NCBI GenBank assembly: GCA_963969365.1
Contig: OZ017755.1
Location: forward strand, 1,798,001 to 1,862,000
Direction: 5' to 3'
Length of the DNA: 64,000 nucleotides
From: Asterochloris sp. CNOR1
Taxonomy: Eukaryota > Chlorophyta > Trebouxiophyceae > Trebouxiales > Trebouxiaceae
The position numbers and the translations under genes were made by a program. Shown here in pieces: positions 12,335 through 23,200 of the stretch. The first letter of the stretch is position 1. Each line of letters starts with the position of its first letter. The notes beneath the pieces were generated by a model. The model was not told where the DNA came from. It searched no databases and saw only the letters and a list, made by a program, of their open reading frames with translations.

Positions 12335-12476
12335 TGCTCAGTCAAAGACGAGCTTGACCTGATTGGAGGCAAGCAGCACAGCCTCTGAGCTCCACAGTAT
12401 GACAGGCAATCAATCTTCAACACAGCAGAAACAGCAATGGGGGCACGTTGCAAAGAATGTGTGGATGTTACTAGAT

Positions 12477-15400
12477 TCACTTTCTGTCTGAGGATGAACC
12501 ATTTTCTGAGGATTTGTTGCTGCCCTTGGAAGGAGGTGCATCCGGCACCTGCAAGAAATGGCCTTGTAAGTGGCAGCCATGGAGCCTCACAGGCAGACAA
12601 GCACACCAAAAAGAGGCCAACCAACTCCTGCAAGGGCGACAACCATCCCAAGAGCTGACCTTCATGTGCTCCTGATCCCTGTCCTTCGTCTGCACTGATG
12701 TGCCTGACTTGATCGCCTCTGCAGCCTGGCCTGAGGCGGTGTCAACACCCTGTGCTGCTGACGATGGCTCAGACCCTGGATTAGTGCAAGGAGTGGTCAG
12801 AGAGACTTGAGGACTGGCTGTCTTCAGGGACGAATTGGGTCCCCACAGAATCGCAATGGATGTGGTGCGACTGTTGGCCCAGGCACTGATCAGGCTGTCC
12901 ACAACATGCAGGAGGCCAGCATATTACCCAGGACAGGATGCTGTGGCAAACGCGTATACCAGGGCAGCTGATGAAGAGACAGCAGCCTGGTAATGTTCAT
13001 TTGCAGACTATTTGTAGAGTCAGGGGGCTGATGCTCACTTTGGTAACAAACAGGCAGGCAGTCGAAGAGCAGGAGGAGGCGCACGCCAAGATATGGGGGT
13101 AGAGCAACTCAAGTTCAGCTGCCTGAAGGTTCAACTCTCACCTGTGGCCTGTGCTGCTGCAGAAGCAGTCGCCTGCGCTGCCCGCCTTGCCGTCTCCTGC
13201 GCCTTCAACGAAGCAAACTTGTCTCCCTTCTTCTTCTTCTTGAGGTTCAACTCCGCACCTGCAGCACACAACAGTCCCGAAGCTGTCTTGCGCCGCACCT
13301 TTGACTTGATTCTGCACCTGTGGCTAAGCACACACACCAGCCAGATCTGCAGCGCAAGAGGCCCAACAGCCGCTTCTGCACCACAGGAGGCACAGCACGC
13401 ACACAACAACGAGACGCGTTCTCCGGCTGCGGCAGCTGCAGTGCTGAGGCAGCCTGAGCACAGACACAGGGGGGGCGCCCAGCCACTCAGGAATGAGCCA
13501 GGCCAGACAGATCTGGCCCACATGTCGCCCAGGCTTGCAGCGCCCACCTGATGGCCTGGGCGCCAAGTCCTCCACCGTCGTGCGGCTCTTGCGCGTGGTG
13601 CTGCTCTGCTGAGGCTCGTCCAGCTGGACCTCGGGCACATTGCGCTTCAACCAGACCTGCATAACCATGGGTCGTGACTTGAATGCGTCACACCGGTAGC
13701 ACTGTGCAGCGCCAGCTGCGTGGCTCATGCTCCGGCAGCAGAACCACTGAATTGCTAATGTTACCCAAAATGCTCTTGAAGTGCCTGCCAGCCCTGTCAC
13801 CACCTGCTCAAATGTGCTGCGCGCACATGCTGACACCCGAGGCATTCTGGTGAGTGCTTCTGCCTTATAAATGTTTCAGACACCCTGGCTTCTGAGTGTG
13901 CTGCTGCATACTACACTGACGTCAGGTGATCTGTGCATTGCTGTGAGAGCGCAAGCCGCCCACCTGCTGCCCTGTCGTCAAGATGTTGTTGGTGAACCAG
14001 TACAGGGTCAAGCCGCTGGGCACGTTCAGAGAGAAGTATCCTGCAGGGAGGAGAGGATGCAATGCTCACCATGACACAGTGTGCTGCAGTGACGTGTGCA
14101 TGGTGGCAAGCTTCATGCCAGTGTCAGCCAGAGACAGGCGGCCACAGCTGCATGTATGCTAGGCGAGCAGCACAGGCTGCCTGGAGCCTCAGACAGCAGC
14201 CAGCATGACAGGCATCGCCGCAACCTCACTATTGAGGGAGAGCGCCCTGCAGCAGCCCATCGCATGACCATAAGGCTACATATGGCGTGGACCTTGTTGA
14301 GCTGGTGCAAACTCACAACAGGCTCAGGATGCATAAGCATTCACCCATGATAAGGAACAGGACTTTTGAGGTGGCATCTGTGTGCTGTGCATGCAGCTGC
14401 TACCCCACCGATCTTTGGAGGCAAGCACTTCAGCATGGCATGTGTCTCCTGCTCAAGCAGCCTCACCAATCATGAGGGGTAGGAACTTCAAGATGGCGTT
14501 GGTCTGCTGTGCCTGTGGGTCGTTGGGGGTGCTGGGCGAGAGGATCTTCTGTGTGATGAACTGTGAGGCTACCAGGGCTGCCGGCAGGATCAGATAGCAG
14601 ATGGCATCATGCCACCCAATTGGTGGGGCTCCATTCTGGAAGGGGAACAGCCACGAAAAGCCGCCACCCTGCAGGTCCCGGATGTGGTGCACTATGAGTG
14701 TGAGGCAGGGCATTAGCAAAATGCAGTTGCACATGATAGAGCGGTGTGCGCTGCAGTGTGCAAGACAGCTGGGCAGTCTTGGCCACCAGGCCCATGCTCG
14801 ACAGGTGGTCCCAGTGCCTGTCCAAGCCGCTACATTGGGGGTGCCCCCCCAACACATGTTGCATGTGAGATGCTGAGCTTGCAAGAATCTAGTCGACAGG
14901 ACTTTGCCTGGCAAGACACTTCCCAGCGGGCATGGGCAGAGGCCATCAGTCAAAGGGCAGCCAGCACACAGCCATGACATCCAAGACCAGCGCATGCAGA
15001 TGCTCACATTGGTCCTGCTCGCCAGAGTTGAGGGTCCCGCCAGTGAGGGGATCCAGAACCAGCCCTCAGTCAGCAGCCCCTCGTTTGCCACATTTGACAG
15101 CGCCCTGCACGGCAAGGATCTCAGGCAGGCACTCTGTAGAACATCTGCATGGCTCTCATAAGCGCATGGACTCCTGTCGCTGGCTTTCTACCACAACGCT
15201 TCTGCTTGGACACACAATGCAGCTGTGCGCCACCAACACAGCCAACACAGGAAACTGTGGACACTGAAAACCAATGCAGCAGGCTGATGCCTGCATCGTC
15301 AGGACACTGATGCCTGCATGGCCTTGTGGGTGCAGCCCTACAGGATGGCGCGGCCAGTGAAGGCCAGCAGCCTGCCAGCAAGTCGGCAAAGCCTGCGATG

Positions 15401-16395
15401 GTTGCCTCACCTGTACAGCCCGATCCAGACCGGCAGCGTGGCCAGCGTGGGCAGGCAGCCTGCTAGCGGGTTGACTCCCGCCTTCTTGTAAAGCTCTGCC
15501 ACCTTGATCTGCATCTCCTGCTGATCCCTGCCCTTGTACTGCTCCTGAATCTGCTTCACCTGGGGAGCAATCTGCTGCATGGCGATGGTAGACTCCACCT
15601 GCAGAAGATGGAGGTGAGGTTGAGGGACCCTCAGAGGAGTCAGACAGCAGCCTGACTGCCATTGGGCGTCATATGGCACCGAGAGGGTTACAATGCGCAA
15701 AAGTCGGCCCGCAAGTGGCAAGAAGTACTGATATGCCTCATCCTTGTTGAAGCCTTCACCACCCAAAAACAGGCAAACTGCACAGAGCATGTAGGGTTGA
15801 TCAGCAAGCGCTGGTGCCATTGTTGTCAAAGCGACTCCTGCAGGAGACACCATTTCTGGCAATGCCGCACACCTGCTTCTTTGAAAGCGGGAAGGTGGCC
15901 ACCTTGACCAGGATGGTCAGCGTGATGATGGCAAACCCATAGGAGTATGGGATGCCAGTGGCAGTGAGGCCTGAGTCCAGCACCTGCAGAGGCATGGGGA
16001 GCACGTCAGGCTGGCTTTGGGCAACACGCAGAGAAGCGAGGCGGCAACACCTGCAGCAGCAGGAACTGCCTGTGATGACCACCGCACAGTGCATGGGCAG
16101 CTGTGCGCTGGCACGCACTGCGCCTGCACCATCAAGGGTATCTTGCCAAGCTGAGTATGCACAGAGATGCTTAGCAAAGTACGGGGACAGGAGCAGTGGT
16201 CAGTGCTGGCTTTGCACAGTTGACCCCACAGGCGCTGCAGCGGCCCCACCTTCAGGATCTTCTCAAAGAAGGCCGCCAGGAACCCAAAGGGACCGCCATC
16301 CTGCTTGGCAGAGGCTGTGTCTGAGAGGGTCAGAGGGTCCACCCCGACGCTGGCGGCCGCGTCTGCTAGAGTCAACATTGATGTGGTCAGCCGGG
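12477..16395 (-). CDS. ALB3: ALB3 thylakoid membrane insertase (YidC/Oxa1/Alb3 family), 5' end unresolved
   Basis: Inserts light-harvesting and other proteins into the thylakoid membrane with the chloroplast SRP pathway. Exons on the minus strand: 16395-16250 (DGGPFGFLAAFFEKILK), 15983-15873 (YSYGFAIITLTILVKVATFP), 15598-15411 (QQIAPQVKQIQEQYKGRDQQ, GVNPLAGCLPTLATLPVWIG), 15104-15008 (RALSNVANEGLLTEGWFWIP), 14668-14467 (GFSWLFPFQNGAPPIGWHDA), 14040-13964 (FSLNVPSGLTLYWFTNNILT), 13656-13558, 13258-13142 (LNLKKKKKGDKFASLKAQE), a Ser/Thr-rich exon ending at 12660, and 12547-12477 with the TGA stop. Phases agree at most joins. The stromal tail is long, lysine-rich then Ser/Gln-rich; in plants basic motifs in this tail bind cpSRP43. 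The transit peptide exon(s) right of 16395 were not found. Confidence 0.93.
14338..14400. repeat. Decayed copy of an ALB3 exon end
   Basis: It copies 14461-14525, the 3' end and donor of the exon carrying LKFLPLMIG on the minus strand. Compare CACCCATGATAAGGAACAGG with CACCAATCATGAGGGGTAGG, followed by ACTT(T/C)(T/A)(G)AG(G/A)TGGC and T(G/C)TGCTGTGC. The GT donor on the minus strand is kept. The copy lies inside the following intron. Confidence 0.65.
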
Positions 16396-16960
16396 CTGCA
16401 AAGTGGTCCAGCTGTGATGGCACACTGCAGACCAGGCACACGTGCAACTTTACATGCCAGTGCAGGCATCGCTGCGGTCAGCCGTACTGCCAAGTGGTCG
16501 GTGTGCGACAACTGCAGGGCAGGCACGAGTGCATGACACGATGGCAGTGTGAGAATGGTGGTCAGCTGAGCTGGCAAGTATATCAGCTGCACCCTGCAAG
16601 GGCAGGTGCAAACGTTGCCACGCTGCCCATGTGAGCATCAGTTTGGTCTGCCAGGCTGCAAAGGCCATCAGCTGCAACAGCATGCTGCAGCGCAGACGCC
16701 ACTGCATATACACATGCTGTGTCAGCACTGAGGTGATGCCCTGAGCTGACAAGTGGTGCAGCTGCCGTGGCACGCTGCAGGGCAGGAAGGAGTGCAGGTC
16801 GCTGCCACCTGGAGCATTAGATCAGCCAAGCTGTGAACTGTCAGCTGGGCTGCAAAAGGGTGCAGCTGCAACGTCATGTGCAGCAATCAAGTGCAGGGTT
16901 CGTTGGTAGTGTGCCTTGTCAGTCAAGCTGTAAAAAATATTGCTGCTGCGACTGCATGCT
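16350..16960. repeat. Array of decayed repeats at the ALB3 5' side
   Basis: Five to six imperfect units of roughly 80-120 bp share the pattern GTCAGC(C/T)G(G/T)(G/A)CTG(C)AAGTGG..AGCTG..TGGCACACTGCAG..CAGGCA. Starts lie near 16385, 16475, 16559, 16640, 16745 and 16838. The first unit overlaps the acceptor of the ALB3 exon at 16395 (CTGCAAAG read on +). The rest sit upstream in its first recognised intron or promoter, so the array appears to grow from that splice junction. Confidence 0.6.
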
Positions 16961-17818
16961 GCAGGAGCATGAGTTGGACTCAGGTGCTGCTGTGCAGGGA
17001 GGAGCTACAGTTTGGGACAGATGTTTGGCGAGTCAGAAAACATTTGGTTGGCCTTTGGGACAGGTCACAGTCAGGGAGTCGCTTACATCTCTGCCGCCTT
17101 GGCCACAACATCTGCTGCATGCTCTGACCCAGGCAGCAGTGCCTGGACAGCACTATGGTGTTGCCTGTGATGAGCACCTCTCTGCCCTGCAAATAGTGAG
17201 ACGAGATGTTGGTTGCAGGCCTGTGACAGACATGGCTGCCACCTTCAAATTGAGAAGCGGCACGCGTGAACTGGCACCTTGGAGCCCTGTAGATATGCTT
17301 TGCAGCCTGCTGCCTCTGAGCATGGACATTGCTTCAGGCCTGCAGGAACAGCAGATACGATCGCATCCCTCAGCTGCTGCAGGTAACGGAAGAAGGTGGT
17401 GCTGTTTCTGGACGTGGCGAGTCACCTGCAGGCGAGAGGGACGCAGCTGCAGCGCATTGTCTGCATGCTGATCTGCTTCAGCCAGGGATTGGGTCAGAGC
17501 CGCTGAAGGAGCCTCCGGACTGCTGCCACAGCTTGCTGCCAAGGGACTCGAGTCTGAACCTCCTTAGGTTAAGTGAGTACTCAGATCCATGTCTGCCATG
17601 CATGCTGGCCCCTGCAGCCAGCCTCTGAGGTGTCATGGGACGGTAGGCCACATGCACATGCAGCATCAAAGGCAGCAGCAGCTCACACAGTTGCACCACA
17701 CAGCGGGGTGCAGCCTGCAGGGGAGCTCACGTCGGCAAGCAGGTATGGCTGCCTGTTCAGATGTGAGGCAGTGTGACTCTCTTTCACAAGCTTATGCCCA
17801 CTTCTGTGCACCCTGCAG

Positions 17819-18854
17819 GCTGGTCAGCAGGATGCACACTCAGCAGGCGGCGGCAGAGGCTCAGAGTTCAGGCAAAGCTGCTCCCGGCCCGCAGGAAGCA
17901 GTCACTGAATCAGCGCATCAGGACTGCAAAGTCTGCCATAGAGCGCACTGCAGACCACCTTCGAGCGCAGCTGATGTGAGCGGGACACACTGCCAGCTCT
18001 GCTGCTGGTGCTTGAATTGGGCTTCGGGCTCTGTGCCCAGCAGAGGGCAGGCTGCTTGGCTGTAAACGAGTCTAGTGCAGCCATCTCCCTCCTGTCTGTG
18101 TGCTGGTGCCTGGAGTCACGCGCCCTACATCACGTCGGGTGCTCTGCTGTGCTGAGGACTGGCGTGCTGGCAAATTTGTACCCGCCTCATTCTTCCAGAA
18201 GAATATGAATATACACTCTGACATGTCTGTCTGCAGGGCAAATCAAGCTGTCTCTAACCTCGTGCGGCAACTGAACATGCTCTTATTCCTGCCTCTTCAA
18301 AGCCTGCTGCACAGGCTACGAAAAGGGTGGCAGTTTGTAGTCGAGGAGTGAGTGATCAAGATCACAGCAAGCCGGACTGCGCATGCGCACCAGAGTTTGC
18401 CTGGCTCATTGACCTGCTTCTCAGCACTTGCTCGAGCTGCTGATGTTGTCGCCTGGCATGAATCGTCCTGCCATCTGCAGCTACTATGAATTCTGTGCCG
18501 ACGAGACGACACGCAAGTGGCAGTGGGAGAATAGGACCAGGCGGGAGACTGCTTTCTGGAATGCAGTGGGGCTTTGGCTGGGCGGTGAGTGGCACTTAAA
18601 GTTCCTGTCAGTGCAGCGTGGTTTGAATCCACAATCCAGATGCAAACTTTCAAAAACACTGCTGTGCAGGGTTTTGTTACACGGCAGTTTACATGGTCCT
18701 GACTCCTGCCAGCTGGGTCTTCACCATCATCATCCCACTGATCTACAGCCTTATCATCTTTGACAAGCCCTTTGTTTCTCCTGTGGTGTTTGCAATGCTG
18801 ATGGCATCGCCCTTCAAGTTTGTCCCATACTGCCCCATCCCTCTCGTCTGGTGA
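17819..18854 (+). CDS. Unrecognised small membrane protein (C-terminal part)
   Basis: Family not recognised. Four exons join perfectly in phase: 17819-17975 (basic, LPARRKQSLNQRIRTAKSAI), 18237-18347 (NLVRQLNMLLFLPLQSLLHR, GWQFVVE), 18481-18584 (YYEFCADETTRKWQWENRTR, AFWNAVGLWLG) and 18670-18854 (FCYTAVYMVLTPASWVFTII, then IPLIYSLIIFDKPFV and VVFAMLMASPFKFVPYCPIP, stop TGA). Split codons M, D and G are restored at the three junctions, strong support for the model. Two hydrophobic segments lie near the C-terminus. Possible upstream exons at about 16990-17053 (QFGTDVWRVRKHLVGLWD) and 17350-17387 (SRYDRIPQLLQ) are uncertain; the start codon was not found. The gene ends 85 bp from the stop of the convergent headpiece gene. 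Confidence 0.65.
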
Positions 18855-18938
18855 TAGGCACCCCTTTTATGAGTGCTTGCTTTGCACGCACTGATCATCA
18901 AGTCACAATGGCCTCATGGGACAGGTTGAAAACAGCTC

Positions 18939-20160
18939 TCACCAAAGACCATTTTCAACTTTGAGCTGGCGTCCCTTCCACTGCGGGAGGTCCTCAAAGG
19001 CAGACCTAGTCATGCCAAAAACTGCTTCAAAGTCATCACTGCTCAGGTACTGGTCACGATGGGCAGGGTCCACGTCAGCAGGCCACTGCATGCCTGCCAT
19101 GAGCATAGACGGCGGGTACACATGCCTGGAACTGGAAGTCTGTCTTTGTATCCTGGGGGCTGTGCTGCCTGTATCAGGTTGCCTGGTGTTCTGCAGGTCT
19201 GGCGGTGCAGAGGGCATTGCCAGGCCAGTCAGTGGCACCGCGTTGGCATGCCTCTGTATTACAGACAACGCTCTGGGTTCTTTGGCGCACTTCAGATTCA
19301 CCCAGGGTTTAGGTTGCTCGAGTTGATGACCAGACAGCACCGGCCCAGCAGAGGCAGCCATCACGGGCAGAGTGGTGCTGCATTCAGTCTGACAGCTCCC
19401 TCCAGCGGCAGGCCTCCGCTCCAGCACCCTGCCTGTCAAATGCAGCCTCCTGATCTCATGCTGTGTCTGTTGCATCTCAGCCAACAGGACCTCAAGCCTG
19501 CAGGCAGTGGCCAACCCCTGCAGCATGAATGGGAGGTGCAACGATCGGGAAGGACTGCTCACATTTTTTGAGGCAGTGATGAACGCAGCCTCTCCACTCC
19601 ATGCATGTCTGCGAGGGCGCTGAATGTGGCGGCCACGAATTCCTGACATCTGTGCTGCATGTTGCTGCTTGCTGGCAACATCATCTCTGCCTGCAGCAGG
19701 AGTATGGGGTCATGCGATCAAAACACATCCAGTCCAGCTGCCTTGGCCTTTCTGCCCACCTCACGACAGAAGTCATAAAGATCCAACACATTTGCAAGAG
19801 TGAGACGTTTTAGGACATAGTCCTCCACCAATTGCTGCAGGCTGGCCACCGTCATTGGGGCCACCTGCATTTCATGTCGCCCACACAAACAGAAGCCCAG
19901 TCTAGCTTTGCACAACGAATGTTATTCTGGAAGAAGGCAGAAATCAACTCTGACCTAAACAGGATCTGCCAAGTCCAGAAGGAGAGGGTGATTGCCCTGG
20001 GCCATGGCGGATACCCTGCTGTACGATGCTCAGTTCCACCACTTCGCTCAGGTGCGAAATGTTCAGATATGTGCCCTGGCTGCTGGGGAATCATGCGAGC
20101 ACCGGTCATCATGAATGCCACCACGCTCTCTGGGTGCATGCTGCGCCATTTTTGCAGTCG
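18939..20160 (-). CDS. Villin-headpiece domain protein
   Basis: The last ~40 residues form a villin headpiece: [20 protein letters not shown] followed by [19 protein letters not shown], then TGA at 18939. The conserved F..VFGM..AF..LP.WK..LK pattern and the terminal hydrophobic residue are present, so F-actin binding is the likely role of this end. No gelsolin repeats are visible, so this is not an ordinary villin. Upstream on the minus strand, about 19867-19757 encodes [20 protein letters not shown] followed by LYDFCRE, which resembles the BACK/BTB helical region of adaptor proteins. About 20160-20060 encodes [28 protein letters not shown]-headpiece architecture is therefore possible but inferred. 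Exon limits between these pieces are not resolved. Confidence 0.6.
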
Positions 20161-20296
20161 TGCTGCGCTGCTCAGTTCACTGCCAGATCCCTGGGATTGC
20201 CCCAAGTCACGCATCAACTGCGGCTCCTGGCAGTCACAGCTGTGACAAGTCACATGTCCCTTCATTGCACAAGCATCAACGGTGGCATCATTGCAG

Positions 20297-23200
20297 GACT
20301 ACCCTTTGGCACCGCTTGAAGACAACTGCAAGCTGCTGGGCTCCCTCCTGGACGACTGCCTGCGCATTGAGGTTGGCGATGAGCTCTTTGAGAAGGTTAG
20401 CCTCGCGTGGCTTCTTCATTGTGGCATGATCATATGCGCCCAAAGATACGCGCCTGTGCCCTTTACTCCTATTCTGCTCTCAAACGAGATGAGCACTTGG
20501 TGCAGGTGGAGAAGCTCCGCTCTCTGGCGCACTGTGCATCGGAGCTGGCTCAGCACCACGATGAGGTCAGCTTCTGAGCATATTGAGCCTTCTGGTGTCC
20601 CGCCTCCCTCCACGAGGTTGTCTCGCTCGCTGACAGCCGCTGCTGCCGGCCTGACCAGTGCCTTTTGCTATGAAAGACCTTGCTGGAGCCCACTCAGCAG
20701 CTCCAGGCGCCCTCGTGGGCTGTGTGTTCAGCTAGACCTCAGAGACGTGTGATGTGGTGGAACTGTGCAGGAGGCTGCTCAGCACTTGGCCAGGAAGATG
20801 GCAGATGAGCTCATGGCCATGCCTGTGGAGGAGGCCATGCCTATTGTGCGGGCCTGCGGCCACTACCTGAACCTTACTAGCATTGCTGAGACTCACCACA
20901 GGTGAGTGGCATCGCATGGACCCTGCATGCTTGAGCTGCCGCAGATGTCAGGGCGCCGGGCACTTTGTTAGACACAGCTTCTGAGCGAGGGCTGCGCCGG
21001 CACCTCTGGCTCTCCCCTGCTCGATGTGCGGCTGCCTGCCTGGAACTGCTGCTGCTTGCGCTGAGGGTTTTTCTGGAAGAGTGGCTCAGAGCGCAGGTCA
21101 ACAGGCTGACCACTGTGGCCTGCAAGACCCTGCACCCCCCCCCCCCCCCCCCACCTGGCTGCAGCATGCGAACCACCAAGGTCCAGGGACGCACCTCAAA
21201 GAGCTTTGACGAGGTGTTTGGCAACCTCATTGCTCAGGGGATGAGCACAGACCAGCTGCACAATGCTGTCTGCCAGCAGGTAAGCTCCCCCATGCTGTCT
21301 TCACGCCCCTTGCTGAATCCTGCTGGAGTGGGGTCCCTTCTCTTTGCTGGCGTGGCAGACTATTGCTTGAGCCTTGAGGAACATGCTTGCTGCACTGCAG
21401 CTGCTGCTTTGCAGCCTGAAATTATTTGTGTGAAGCAGGACTAGGCATGAGCTTGTGTCCTGTGCTGTGCAGCATGTGGAGATTGTGCTGACTGCACATC
21501 CCACCCAAGTCAATCGGCGGACCCTTCAGTACAAGCACATGCGCATCGCAGCGCTGCTGGCCCAGAACGACAGGCAAGCCTGCATCGAGCACCTGCGTTG
21601 CTGCCTTTACATGGGCTGGTACAAGCTTGCCACAACAGCAGGCAGGGCCTTTGCTGCTGCAGGAGAGGTGGGCTTGCTACACCTTGCCCCAGGAAGACAT
21701 AGGCCTGCAGACAATGACAGCAGGCGTGCACTTGCATGTGCAGGTCTGACCTGAGTGCTGAGGAGCGGGAAACCACAATTGAGGAGCTTGTGCGCGAGAT
21801 CACAGCCCTGTGGCAGACGGATGAGCTGCGACGCAAAAAGCCATCTGCACTGGATGGTCAGTTGCAGACGCCCCTCAGTAGAGTGCATGAATGACCTGTG
21901 TTGACTAGCATGCGCTTTTCGGGTCTTCTGCGTCCCTGACTGTCATCAGCTAGTGCATGAATTCAGCATGCCCTCCAATGGGTCTGCTGACATTTTTGCT
22001 CTCCAGCCTGCAGCTGATGCTGTTGACAGCAGGATGCTGCCTGCCTGACATCAGCCTGTGTCACATCTGCTCTGCAGCCTGCAGCTCATGCTTCAGGCAT
22101 CAACATCATGTCCTGGCCAACTGCAGAGGCCTGGGAGGGGAGCAGCAGACTGGGGAGCTAGATTGGGGAGCTGAATTGGGGTATCCTTTATCTGCAGTGA
22201 AGTGTGTGCCTGCTGCAGAGGCCAGGGGAGGGCTGCACATTGTGGAGCAATCCCTGTGGACAGCAGTGCCTGCCTACTTGAGGCGGGTCAATGCTGCCTT
22301 GCTCAAGCACACAGGGAAGGAGCTGCCCATCAGCGCGGTGCCTTTGAGCTTTGGCTCCTGGATGGGCGGTGACCGGGACGGCAACCCCAACGTGACAGCC
22401 AAGGTGGGTGCCAGCGCAGCAGGTGCTGACCCAAGCGTGTTTACAGGTGTGTACCCTGCTGGTGCTCCAATGGCAGAGGTGGCTGCCAAGACAGCTGCTT
22501 GCTGCCCAACAAGCCGTTCAATTAAGCTGCTGCATGCCTGTACTGTGGGGAGTGCTGCACAAGCTGAAGCAAGCTATTGCCTGTAGCAAGCCGTTGCCTG
22601 TGCAAGGCACAGTCTCCTTGTGGGTCTGCAGGTCACTCACAGCGTGGCCTGCCTGGCACGGTGGATGGCGGCGGACCTGTATCTGAGGGAGGTGGACGTT
22701 CTGCGCTTCGAGGTGTGCGGTGTGCTGCAGTGGCAGATGTTTGCTGGCTGCATACCTCGCGTAGGCTCATGAACGTGTCCGTGTCCTCCTGCCACAGCTC
22801 AGCTGTCTGTTGGGACCCGCCTTTAGTCACATGCCTGACACCACAGTCAGGCTGTCGGCCCCCTGTCTGCCTTAGCTGTCCAGGACCGCAGCACCAACAC
22901 CATCTGAGACTGCCAGGCAGCAGGCTACACATGCCTGCTGCTGCCTGCAGCTGTTTCTCTTGTTCCCCAGCGTGTAAGTGTGGGAGGTGGCCTGGGACAT
23001 AACAAGCCATAATTACTCCTGCCACCTGCAGTTGTCTCGAACATGACAGCCTGCATCAATCGGTGCCTGCCTGCATCCGCCACAACTACCACAGAACTGT
23101 CTCCTGTCTGCCCACAGTTGTCCATGACCCACGCCAGTGATGAGGTTTGGCAGTTGGCGGCAGACATCAGTGCCCACGACCACTCAGAGCCGGTGGCAGC

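Noticed and set aside
15062-15115. Start of ALB3 at the open-frame ATG near 15115
   Set aside because: The frame there is an internal exon (ALSNVANEGLLTEG) preceded by a good acceptor and an upstream conserved exon.
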